Assembly (NCBI GenBank): GCA_949358305.1 | Contig: OX442316.1 | Span: forward strand, 10,974,001 to 11,038,000 | Source: Strigamia acuminata | Lineage: Eukaryota; Arthropoda; Chilopoda; Geophilomorpha; Linotaeniidae | Length of the DNA: 64,000 bases | Reading direction: 5' to 3' | Shown: positions 1 through 11,100 of the stretch, piece by piece | How positions within the stretch are numbered: position 1 is the first letter of the stretch | How the letters are laid out: the number at the start of each line of letters is the position of its first letter | Program-made: the position numbers and the translations under genes | Notes under the pieces: generated by a model | What the model was told of the DNA's origin: nothing | The model's input: the letters and a program-made list of their open reading frames with translations, nothing else | The model's database searches: none

Positions 1-1603
1 CAACCGATAAGAAGCTGAGCCAGCATAAAAATAAATACGGCGATAGCATTGGATGATTTGCCATCGGTACACCAATGTCGATTTAAATTGGTTCCACCGG
101 GAGAACCTAGAAAGCTGCTGGAAATAAAGCACGACAAGAGAAAATTAGTAATCGATTCGACATTAATTTGCAGTTTGAAACTAAAATGGAAAAATACGTA
201 ATGTAATAACGCCACAATTGCATTTTATTTTCATTGGATGGACCATGGGGATAGCTTTTCTTTGAAGAAATAAAAGCTGTCAGATGTCACTCCCTTAAAC
301 CCTTGATACAAATCTACGAGATGTTTCTGTTAGATACAGTAACTCGATTCTCTCCGGTAAACCCTGGGATCATGAAATAAGATGGTGTTCGAGTTTGTCT
401 TAATTTTTCAAGACTTGTGCAGCTATTTGAAAGGTTTAATCCAGGACACGCTGCCAGTTATCTGCTAAGAGTTGACATCGAGCCAAAACTAATAAACTTA
501 AGAAAGCGTAAGTTCACACTTTCACGCCAGATGGGTTTAGTTTTGGGGGATCTCATTCATCTCGTCCAGCTGATGAGATCCAGATGAGCCAAAATTCGCA
601 GTTGATTCTGTGTTCACACTACAACCACTCGTATCTTGGTTCAATCATCTACACACACACAAAATGTTGTAAAACTTTCGTACCCGGTATGATCTTGTAT
701 CGTAGCTGCCTTGCAGATGTTTTCTTGCGTTAAATTACGTTTAATTTGACCTTCTATTGTATATCTCTCGGTAGTAAATTGAGGTAAAACAAAGACGATT
801 GAGCCTATTCCCATTACAATTGCTCCTGGAAATAACATGAAAAAATTGCAATAACTCAAAAAAAGGAAATTACCTTCGTGACAAGAATATTGATCAAGGA
901 AGCTACAAGTTATGGGAGGGATTTCCTACTTTTGTATACCAAATTACAGATAAAATATTTAAAAAAAAATTTTTTCTTACCGATTCCTAGCCACACTGGT
1001 ATATGGCGACGACTCCCCAAATAACTGACAAATATGATAGTTATAAGATTGCCAATCTCATAGGTGCTTGCAATAGCCCCAGATAGGCCACTGGTGATAT
1101 CAAAGCGTTTTTCAATCGTCGTTATGACGCTGTTAAGGTAGCCTGAGGATAATGTCTGTTGTAAAGTGACTAGTACAGAACAGAGAAATACAAACACCTA
1201 AGGAACAACGTCCCCGTATTAATTAATTGAAAAATATGAGTTAATGTTTGAAATTCGTACTTTGATGTTGGCAAAGCGTTGAAAGCAACGTGGACGTAAT
1301 TTGCAGATCCCGCAGTCGAAATGCACAGACGTGATGTTGTCCTCCGAAGGTGCGCTTTTGATGTACGCAATTCTTTCTGGTTTCTCATTTTGTAAAAATT
1401 CACAGGTACTTGTACAAGTTGATTCAGTGATCTCACTGTCCTCTGATGGAGGTGCCTGGAAAAACAAATTAAATGTGTGTGCTTTTAATTTCAATTGTGT
1501 ACTGTACCTGCGAGTACAATCCGCTGATGGTGTACACGGAAAGCTCTGATTTGTTTTCACGGCTGTCCTTTCTTTCGAATCCATGGGTGCCACTGTTGGC
1601 CAT
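1..1603 (-). CDS. Organic anion transporting polypeptide (Oatp/SLCO family), 5' part; gene runs off the left edge
   Basis: Minus-strand exons that join in phase: 1508..1603 (start ATG at 1603), 1261..1455, 981..1197, 684..825 and 1..117, which is cut by the window edge. The protein has a cytosolic N-terminus, then the family signature before TM1 (CGIC, LRPRCFQRFA), a TM1 region ending in the STITTIEKRF-type motif seen here as SVITTIEKRF, then STYEIGNLI in TM2 and WLGIG before TM3. Further on come GGTNLNRHWC and a later TM with FMLAQLLIG. SLCO proteins are 12-TM carriers that move large organic anions across the plasma membrane. An acceptor (AG at 1651-1652) precedes the exon, so a 5' UTR exon lies upstream. 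I chose the ATG at 1603 because only that frame continues through the exon 1508..1603 junction; a longer ORF in another frame is a shadow. Which paralogue this is cannot be told. Confidence 0.9.
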
Positions 1604-1650
1604 ACTGATTGGATGTTTGTACAAGCCCACTGATTCATTTCAAGGGAAGC

Positions 1651-4600
1651 CTGGAGATATAGAAAAGCAGATGACAAACGATTGCCTATTTACACTATCG
1701 AATTTTTCAAACAACTAAATTGCTCTACTAATTTATTTTAATTATAACTAAGCTGTGATGAGTTATTCATTTGTGAAACATAGAATGTGAATAATAACAC
1801 ATCAAAAGAGTTGGGTTTTTTTTTTTAAGAGAAAGGGATTTAGTTTGTTGGTTCAAGGCTAAGACTGCAGCTTTGTTAAGTACGTTAGTAATGCAGGTGC
1901 AATAAATGGGTTTTTATGTTTTTTCTTTAGCCATTAAGAGAAGTAGAATAAAAAATTAATCAAAATGGGTAGCATTCAAGTTGCTATAAAAAGAATCAAT
2001 GTTGGAGCTTGCATCTTGCACGAATCAATAATACTGGAATAAGGCACCAAGCTCAAGGTCGTTTTCTGAATTTCTTCTATCCAGCTGTATCTATGCAAAA
2101 TGCAAAACTCAAATGTACAGAAAAGAACGTGCTGATGGAGACAGTACGTGCTCTTTTCCCCGGACTTATCCTCTTTTTGGGGTCGTACATTTCCGTCCAG
2201 GGAGATTTATTAAATGGAAAAAATTGTCCGGATTTTTTAGTTTGCTGTTCAAAACCACAAAAATTTGAAATTTTGTGCCTCAAAAATAACCTATTTGCTC
2301 TTTTTTATGCGATAGGAAAATCATTTTACGGGCCATTTTGGGGACACTAAAATGGAAATTTCATTCTCGACTTGGAAAAGGGGCATGCCCTTTCCCAGAT
2401 CCCGAAATTGGATGCCAAATTGACTCGTTGGGACTCTAAATAATGGGGATTGGCCAGAAAATTTAAATTTGAAGAAACCTCTTCTTTTCTTCCCTTTCTC
2501 TTTTGGTAATCTTAATTAAGGAGCTTCAAAATTAAAAATAATTTGAAATTAATCCAAATGCATAGCTTAAATCCTTTAAACTCTAACTACCGTAAACAAC
2601 AATCTACATATGATTCCCGATTTAGACCAGCAAGACTGTGGTCCCTGGATCAGATCAATAAATTCAACACCATCTTTCGAAATTCTGCACATTTAAATTG
2701 ACATCAAGATGGTGAAATTGACACGAAAACCTGTTCTTATGATAAATTTCTCCTTTGTTTTCTCTTGTCCGAATATTGTATTGAAGGTCATCGATGATTG
2801 CAATTTTCTTCGCATTAGTTTTGATTAATTATAGCGAAAGAACGCCTATGATCGATCATGTGCCATCGGATTTCATTTATCTATATACAATAAATGGAAA
2901 CGATGGTCGTATCGATTCCGTGGCAATATCAAATGTCGATTTTTATACCAGTCGGATATTTTCAATGAAATAAAAACTTGGCCAGCTTCGTGTATTGTAT
3001 ACATTGATTTTTATGTTGACCTTTTTCTTGGCAAACACACTTGATTTTTTTGTATATATTTTTTATATATAAATTGATTTGGTTTATATATATATAAAGG
3101 ATTTTAAAAGTAAATGAGCTGTTATTGCGTTGCGATAAAGTGGAGATTTTTTATAAATCAATCAATAATAATCCACCATTTATAAATAAATAAATGCAAA
3201 GGAAAAGGAAATAAAAAAAATAGAAAATAGTAAATATACAACAAAAACGATTTTTTTTTACTGTTATTTTTTTTTAAATTGAAGTGAGCAACATTGAAAC
3301 GGATGCGGGCCATTGTACACTAAATTAGTTTTTTTATGGTTAATAAAAATATAAATTTATTTTTTTTACTATTATGCGAGGATCACCGGTTTATGATTTC
3401 CTTCTCTTTTAACCCAAACTATAAATGCCAACGAAAATTGACTAATTAATTGCAATTTTTTTTGAAGTTAGAAGTAATTTTGGCACAAGTTTTATGCACA
3501 TTTTAGTGACAAAAACATGGTTTTATTGTACCGTAATGCGGAAAAGTTATTAATATAAGACTAGCGTGAGAGCTAACCATATTTTAATTTTACTAATCTT
3601 TTTTTGTTATTACTGGAACATCATTACACACACGTTTCATTCAAGTGACTCATTTTCCTCTCCCATTACGAGTAATTTTAAAACTAAATTATAACCAACA
3701 AAATTTAAGCGACAAAACATCGTTTGAGAATCCTCGTAATTTTCTCTGAAACCATTCAGGTGAATCAGTACCAGTTGGGACCAGTTGCCAGCATCGCACA
3801 CCTGCATCTGGAAATACATTCTTTGCCTGGATTGATCTTTTGGATTTGCAATTTACAAATAAACAAACTCTCCCTTTAAAAATTAAACATTTTATTTGTG
3901 TGTAAATTCATTTGTTGTTTGGATTTTATCATGGAAATTAAAACTGTTGCTACCAAACAAACATGAATGGAAGAATGATTATAAACACGAACTGGCCATG
4001 TGTAATTAATTATTACTCACACTTATTCATATTGGCCTCACGTGTCACGTAACTTCCCTAATCAATTTCTTTGCAACACGTTTCTGACCTGCTTTTAGAT
4101 CTAGTTCAAGGTTGAACTCGAAAACTGTATATCTTTATAATTGTAAACCTAACGGTGAGTCCTTGGAAATCGATACCCATTGACCATCATTCTGCCAAGT
4201 GAAATCGAATTTTACTTAAAAAGACTCATAAAAAAAATAATAAAAAAAAGTATAATAGTAAAAATAAATCCCAATTCCTTCCTGAATTGTTCTAAAGCAA
4301 ACATTGATTGGATTTATTTCCTTTTAAAAGGACAATTTATTTTTTTATTTTTTTTTATTTCAATTTTTACAATTTTTTTTTTTTAGTAATGGATAGTCAA
4401 CTTGACATCCCATGATGAATTTCTGTGTTGTGGTTTTTGAACCATTTCTAACTTCCATCATATTTGTCATTTTTTTTGACAATGTCAATTTATGTGTGTG
4501 GCAGGAAAGCGACTCTTGAATTTTTCTGGGGGGAGGAGCAGGGGGGGGGGAGATCTTACAAAGGCTGGCAAAGGAAAGAATATAGATAAAACGCTAAACT

Positions 4601-7600
4601 GACTTTATCTATAAAATAAAAGATGTACACTTTAGTTTATGCGAAGCAAACTTTGACTACACTCTGCGCAGGTGGAATTAAGCCAGTTGCCAGGCAACAG
4701 CGGTAACAGTGCTTTGGTGCGTTGGCACGTTACCAAAATCTATTAAAAAATGATGATCAGCACCAGCTGATGCAAAGAGAAAAATTCAAATTGATTTACA
4801 CTCTGGAGGGGAAATGTAATCCAGGATTAAGAGAATACATCAAAGGTTAATGGAAAACAGGACTATGAGTTGTGATTAATGTTGTGTTGGAATTAGACGA
4901 CACAAACAATTGTGAGGAAAAGAAATAAAAGTCAAACAGATTGAAAATGTTTTTACCTCGGCGAATTTTAATGCGTTTCCAGCATACAAAGGACACGATA
5001 ACCTTGAACAGTCGAGTATTATTATTAGACATAATAATAAACTCTGCATCGCGACTCATTAAATGAGCAAATAAGCAATTTTGACATTTTCTTCATCGTA
5101 TTATCATTTGTAGAAGTGTTTTATAAAACTTTTACCGATATTTAAATTTTAAAATAAAATTAAGAGAAATTTTTGTTTTCAAGACATTTGTCAATAACAC
5201 CTAAGGGGCAGCAGCTGTGAGCTGATTCAATTAACCCTTGAATTGGATCGGCTTTATCAGACGATTGTAGTCACAATCTAATTTTATACGTTTTGCCGTA
5301 AGCCGGGTCTAGTGACCTTGTTGTAAATCCATCCAACATGGCGTCTCTCTCGACAATTTGCACGATTCGTGTTTTGAAGAATGTTAATAAATATCATAGC
5401 AGCTGTTGAAGCGCATAACACTTTCAAATTGAATGCGGAAACTGAATTAATCAACTTCTAAGGTGGAGATGTGATAAATCATTGTTATTACTTTTTAAAG
5501 TTGCGAAAGATTTAATTGAAAATTAAACACAAAAGGCAGCATCTTTTATTTTCGGAAAAATAAATGTGAATTAATTGCATTTCGCCTACATAATCGTGAA
5601 AACAGGCCACTTTAATTTCGTTGACCACACGTGCGGGTAATGCCAAATGGTAAAGCAATTAACATTAGTGAATGGTGGAAAACCGGATTGGTTTTAATCC
5701 GTTAGACCCATGAGTTTTCCACTTTTTTTATTTACGGTATTTTTTTATCGGTCACATTTTGCGCAACAACGAGACGATGAATTTGTTCATGGCGTGATGT
5801 GATACGTGGTATGTTACAGGAAGAAACCTGTGACCCTGTGAGCAATGCACAAATCTAATTTCATTTCCTAACGACCAAAATACCTTGGACTTGAAATCTG
5901 AGGACTGGGTGTTTGGGTACACCATGTTTCTAGGTCAATGTCGTACAATGATCACAAAATTGTTCTCAAAAACAATTTTTTTTAATAAAGTAAATATCAC
6001 ACTGCGCAACTGACCTTCAAAGTATTCACCTAAAGGTTTCAAGGTTTTCCCTATAAGATAACGCGAACTCAAGGTGAGGTGGCACTCTATTGACGTAATT
6101 ATCCTACGCTACAAACAACACACCTATGATTATTAATATTATTACATTCAATTAAGAAAAATTTTCTCGCATTATGAATATTTTATGGAGCGGAAATGAA
6201 TAATTCATTAATCTTTCAGGTTGTAAACAGTAGAAAGAAATTTTCATTTTTTTGTAAATGATTTAATCTCTTCTCCCAATTGATTACGCTACGAATTCGG
6301 GTTTAGCGCGATAGAAGTAATCTTTTGTGCTCTTACAAGTACATCAGCATTAATATTTCAAGATAAATCTAAGTATAGTTGGGGAATGTTGCTCTGCACT
6401 GATAAAAATTCCACTCACCGACTTGTGGTGATGTAAGATTAAAAATCTTGACATTCGGTTTAAAAGAGAACACTGAGATATCGGTCCAACTTTACTTACA
6501 CTCTTAAATTTAACATTGCGTCATAAAATATGTATAATTACACGTAAAAAATAAATTGTTGCACAATGACGGAATTTGCTCGCGCTATTGGCGTTGTACA
6601 CTGACGTCAGAAGTGGTAAAACGATATCAAACAAGTAGTGGAAGTGTTTTTTATGTTTTTTGTTATTAGTATTTGAAAAGCAGAAGCTGAGATTCTTATA
6701 TTTTATGATTTTTTAAATATTGTAAAGGCTTTTTCTGATAACTATATTACAGGATGGTACAATTTCATAGAAATAAAACCAACAGATGTTACACTTGAAC
6801 GAAAAAACGTACAGCTTGGAAATAGATTGAGAATTGAGATCAACGAGTTAAGCAAAACTCATTTGCTGTTTCTGGTAAACCTTTTACCAAGAATCAACAG
6901 TGCACCGACATTTAATTGAACTAAGAAACAATTTTTTGTTGTTGTTTTTGTATATTTTTTATTCGAGTCGGGTGAAAAAAAACTGAAACCGAAAATTAGA
7001 AACAAGGGAATTACACGACCACACCACAATGCTTTTACCCAGTTCTGACGTTAGCAGAAAAAACGTCACGAGCAAAGTGGCAAACTCACCTTAAAAATTA
7101 AAAATGTATGAATTATAAAATTAAGTACTTTCCACATCAAACTTCATTTATTTTACACGCGATCATGAATCTTTAACGGCATTAAATCATCAGAACACTC
7201 ATGCCACAAACCCATTTGTTAAAAAAATATAAAATATAAAAAAAAAATAGATATTCCGTGTAAACACACTCAAAGGAAAAAAAAAAACTCCAACTCATCA
7301 TTTATGTATTACTCCGGCATAAATTTCCTCCTTCTTATACTTTGATGTTTCCAAGTTTGAAAGAAAAATCAATGAATGGCCGATTGCTTTTAGGGTGTAG
7401 CACAAGAAAAATTTCCTTCCTTCTCCCACCAAACATTTTATTTGTCTCTGGGCAACGAACGTTGTCCCTGGCACCTGAACTTTTCCCCTATATTGCGCTC
7501 AACTCCAAATGGGTTGTCACTCATAACCCCCTCAGGTAAAGCGAAAAGGTACAAACGGGCACTTTGGCACTTTGGTCCTAATTCTGATTTACCTCGGGTG

Positions 7601-9262
7601 ATATTTCCAATTAACTTTTACACAATGCATCGAATTTATGCAGTTACGACGAGACACAATTTCATTTAATCGTTTGGGAAATTCTTCAACTTTTAAGATG
7701 GAAACAATGGATGTGATGAGGGGGCATTGACCGAAATCTGCTTTGATTTTCATTCAAGCGAGTATTTTTAGCTCGTGTTCGTCACTTTCCAAGGTGAAAA
7801 AAATAAAGAAACTAAACCCTTTACTATTCTATTTTAGTATTTTTAGGTTTTTACTAGGGAAAGAGTTATTCTTTGGTTTTTTTTCTCTTCCTCCTTCAGC
7901 GTTCTCATAACGCCCATGTATGGAGCGCATCCGTGAAATAAAATAGGTAATGTCTACCTACATAAGAAATTTTAATTTTTAAAAGGCCTAGCTCATATTT
8001 ATTGTCTGTTTTTGAGAACGGAACTGCTCAGATGACCCTAACTGGAATGTAGGTCGGACATCTTGATTTTTTTGGATTTTTTTTAAAAAAAATTTAGGCA
8101 ACATAATTTTCACAGTTTGGTTAATTAACGACTACTAAAGTGCAATCTTAGAAAGACTTAGCGTAAATTTTACCTTAACCTTTGCTAAAGCACATTCCAT
8201 TGGCCCAAATGACCAAATATGGTGTTTGTTGTGACCACAAAATCTTTCAAATTGACCCCCGTTTCAATGCCCGGTTGTAATATCGCATGACACCTTAGCA
8301 TGCTTACTTGGTACATTTTTCAGGGTTGAAGTATAAGAAAGAATTCGATAAAATGCGGCAAGTGCTTTTTATCATTCAAGGGATGCACTATTTTGTACCG
8401 CTTCGAATCGAATGAATTCAACTGTTGTGATAAAGATGAGGGTGTATATTTATCAGTAAAAGTATAGATGGAAATAAAACAGGTTTAGATCTAACCTTAG
8501 CACATTTTTCTGTTTGTTTTATCCGCGCTCTATTTTTGTTTATTTTATGGATCGGTGACCCAAATCATTGATTTTCATTGATTTGTAATGGAAAAAATGA
8601 TGTATTAAATAAAGTTATGTAAGTTTATTGGATTTGAGCAATACAATATTAGTTTTTTTTAAATAAAACACAAATTCTTCACTTCCATGATTGATTTTCA
8701 ATTATAAATTAATTTGGAATTCTTCCAAATTGTTGTTTACTACTCTTTCTTTTATTATTGAAATATTAACATTTATAAACTTCTATATCCATACAATAAA
8801 AAGCAAGTGTAAACAACGTATAAATTTCAAGCAACAGGCAAAATATTTGCATTAAAAGTCATAAATCCTAAGTTGTAGACAGATTATGTCATCATAAAAT
8901 CGGTTAAGCTAGTTTCTATTAATAAGTAATAATGTAATTAACGTAAAACAACGAAATATTAAATACAAAAAGGTGTTGAGTTTGGATTGGTTTTGCCACT
9001 AATTAATTAATTAACGAATTAGTGTCATCACATTTGCAGGAGATGGATTATTTTATGCTAACACGGTAATGAGGGAAAAGTATTTTATCACTTGAGTACA
9101 GAGAATTTAAAAATGTTCAAATGGTAAAGGGTTATGAGTTGGCCCCATCAAGGACAACTAGAAAATCTCAAGCTAAAAAAAAAGAAAGGAAAAAAACTGT
9201 ATAAAAGAGTTTAATTTATAAAGTGAACTTTTAAATTAGAAATTATTCATTCATCCTCCCTT
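1651..9262. other. A+T-rich stretch with no recognisable gene (Oatp upstream region or 5' intron)
   Basis: Only short ORFs with no family resemblance are present. The upstream 5' UTR exon of Oatp, implied by the splice acceptor at 1651, must lie here or further right, but I cannot place it. Landmarks are a (TA) run near 3084-3096, a T-rich tract at 4330-4385 and a run of ten G at 4541-4550. I saw no RNA gene or transposon terminus in it. Confidence 0.5.
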
Positions 9263-9436
9263 GGGTTATATGGGGTGCCGTTCCAACGGCGAATCGTCCA
9301 AGGGCGAATCTGGCCATTCGGACGAATGGCGAATTTCGACTTTATTCTGTCCAAAACAGTCCCAACGGCAAATTTCTCCCAATTCAGCATTGGGACTGCT
9401 TTTGGACCTTTCTAATGGCGAATTGGTAAACGATTT

Positions 9437-10337
9437 GCCATTGGAAACGCAAAAACGTGACCAATGGCGAATATGTGTGTGCTGAATTTCGCCATTGGAA
9501 ACGCAAAAACGTGACCAATGGCGAATATGTGTGTGCTGAATTTCGCCATTGGAAACGCAAAAACGTGACCAATGGCGAATATGTGTGTGCTGAATTTCGC
9601 TATTGGAAAGGGTTTTGCGTTTCCAATAGCGAATATGTGTGTGCTGAATTTCGCCATTGGAAACGCAAAAACGTGACCAATGGCGAATATGTGTGTGCTG
9701 AATTTCGCCATTGGAAACGCAAAAACGTGACCAATGGCGAATATGTGTGTGCTGAATTTCGCCATTGGAAACGCAAAAACGTGACCAATGGCGAATATGT
9801 GTGTGCTGAATTTCGCCATTGGAAACGCAAAAACGTGACCAATGGCGAATATGTGTGTGCTGAATTTCGCCATTGGAAACGCAAAAACGTGACCAATGGC
9901 GAATATGTGTGTGCTGAATTTCGCCATTGGAAACGCAAAAACGTGACCAATGGCGAATATGTGTGTGCTGAATTTCGCTATTGGAAAGGGTTTTGCGTTT
10001 CCAATAGCGAATATGTGTGTGCTGAATTTCGCCATTGGAAACGCAAAAACGTGACCAATGGCGAATATGTGTGTGCTGAATTTCGCCATTGGAAACGCAA
10101 AAACGTGACCAATGGCGAATATGTGTGTGCTGAATTTCGCCATTGGAAACGCAAAAACGTGACCAATGGCGAATATGTGTGTGCTGAATTTCGCCATTGG
10201 AAACGCAAAAACGTGACCAATGGCGAATATGTGTGTGCTGAATTTCGCCATTGGAAACGCAAAAACGTGACCAATGGCGAATATGTGTGTGCTGAATTTC
10301 GCTATTGGAAAGGGTTTTGCGTTTCCAATGGCGAATT
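9437..10337 (+). repeat. 54-bp tandem repeat array, left arm
   Basis: About 16-17 copies of a 54-bp unit. Each unit carries the arms TTCGCCATTGG and CCAATGGCGAA as an internal inverted repeat, followed by TATGTGTGTGCTGAA. Variant units with CGCTATTGGAAA and TTTCCAATAGCG around a short loop recur at 9599, 9977 and 10301, that is 378 and 324 bp apart (7 and 6 units), giving a higher-order pattern. Because 54 is a multiple of three and the unit lacks stops in several frames, long periodic ORFs appear on both strands; these are not genes. Confidence 0.95.
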
Positions 10338-10629
10338 GAAATTGAACGAGCCGAGTGTGTATTTAAAGTGCTTGTGAGTCACGAGCGAACGATTTGGTTT
10401 GTTTAAACTGGTCGACTGATTTATTTAGAAAGTTCTGCTGTTTAAATAAGACGAATTAAACAGAACGTTGAGTGGACGTGATTCCCTAAAGCAAACGAAC
10501 TGTGGACGTGATGCCAGGCGAGAGGTGACCGGATGTCACAGTGCTAAAGCCAATATTGGCCTAATATTGGTAGGCTACAAGAACGTATTGCTAGCTGATC
10601 CGCAACAGTACCAATCGATTTTTACACAT

Positions 10630-10912
10630 GCCGCATTTGCGCGATCGAATACAGCTAAACACCCGCCGTATTTGGGCGATCGAATACAGCCAAACACCCG
10701 CCGCATTTGCGCGATCGAATACAGCTAAACACCCGCCGTATTTGGGCGATCGAATACAGCCAAACACCCGCCGCATTTGCGCGATCGAATACAGCTAAAC
10801 ACCCGCCGTATTTGGGCGATCGAATACAGCCAAACACCGGCCGTATTTGGGCGATCGAATGCGGCGGATGTTTGGCTGCATTCGATCGCGCAAATGCGGG
10901 CAGTGTTTGGTC
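10630..10912 (+). repeat. 35-bp tandem repeat array, left arm
   Basis: Units of 35 bp begin with CGATCGAATACAG and end alternately in TTTGGG or TTTGCG, so the array also reads as 70-bp dimers. Each unit is anchored on the palindrome CGATCG. Towards the inner end (from about 10860) the unit flips orientation around that palindrome. The same flip is present in the right arm at about 29640-29700. Confidence 0.9.
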
Positions 10913-10945
10913 GGTTCTCAGGTCTTAAAAAAATAAATAATAATT

Positions 10946-11100
10946 GAAATTGAACGAGCCGAGTGTGTATTTAAAGTATTTAAAGCAAACGAACTATGGA
11001 CGTGATGCCAGACGGATGTCACAGCGCTAAAGCCAATATTGGCTATAATTGGTAGGTTACAAAAACGTATTGCTAGCTGACTCCGACTGGTCCGCAACAC
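10946..11100 (+). repeat. Degenerate second copy of the inverted repeat's unique part
   Basis: Immediately inside the left arm, sequence resembling 10338-10610 is repeated in the same orientation. It starts with GAAATTGAACGAGCCGAG, contains GTGGACGTGATGCCAG-like and GCTAAAGCCAATATTGG blocks, and ends near TATTGCTAGCTGA. It has deletions and substitutions relative to the first copy. No such second copy is seen inside the right arm. It may be a relic of an older, shorter arm. Confidence 0.75.

Larger units (their letters stand above)
9263..10945 (+). repeat. Left terminal inverted repeat of the giant MULE
   Basis: This is the mirror copy of 29602-31270. From outside in: an irregular zone (9263-9436) rich in ATTCGCC/GGCGAAT motifs, the 54-bp array (9437-10337), unique sequence (10338-10629), the 35-bp array (10630-10912), and an A+T-rich inner edge shared with 29602. 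The unique part matches the right arm almost base for base, with small differences such as a 10378-10395 stretch replaced in the other arm. Confidence 0.85.

Noticed and set aside
1219-1677. 152-codon ORF read straight through 1677-1219
   Set aside because: It crosses an intron (1456-1507) and uses the wrong frame in the first exon; the spliced Oatp model explains the region better.
4847-5059. Possible alternative first exon of Oatp (minus strand, ATG followed by a GTAAAA donor)
   Set aside because: Splicing it to the acceptor at 1651 runs into a stop after a few codons, and the peptide resembles nothing.
9437-10337. CRISPR-like look of regular palindromic repeats
   Set aside because: Units are contiguous 54-bp tandem copies without unique spacers, in a eukaryotic genome; this is a minisatellite.
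9412-10377. Long periodic ORFs (for example 279 and 306 codons) as repeat-protein genes
   Set aside because: They exist in several frames on both strands only because the repeat period is a multiple of three; no signal peptide, promoter or splice context.
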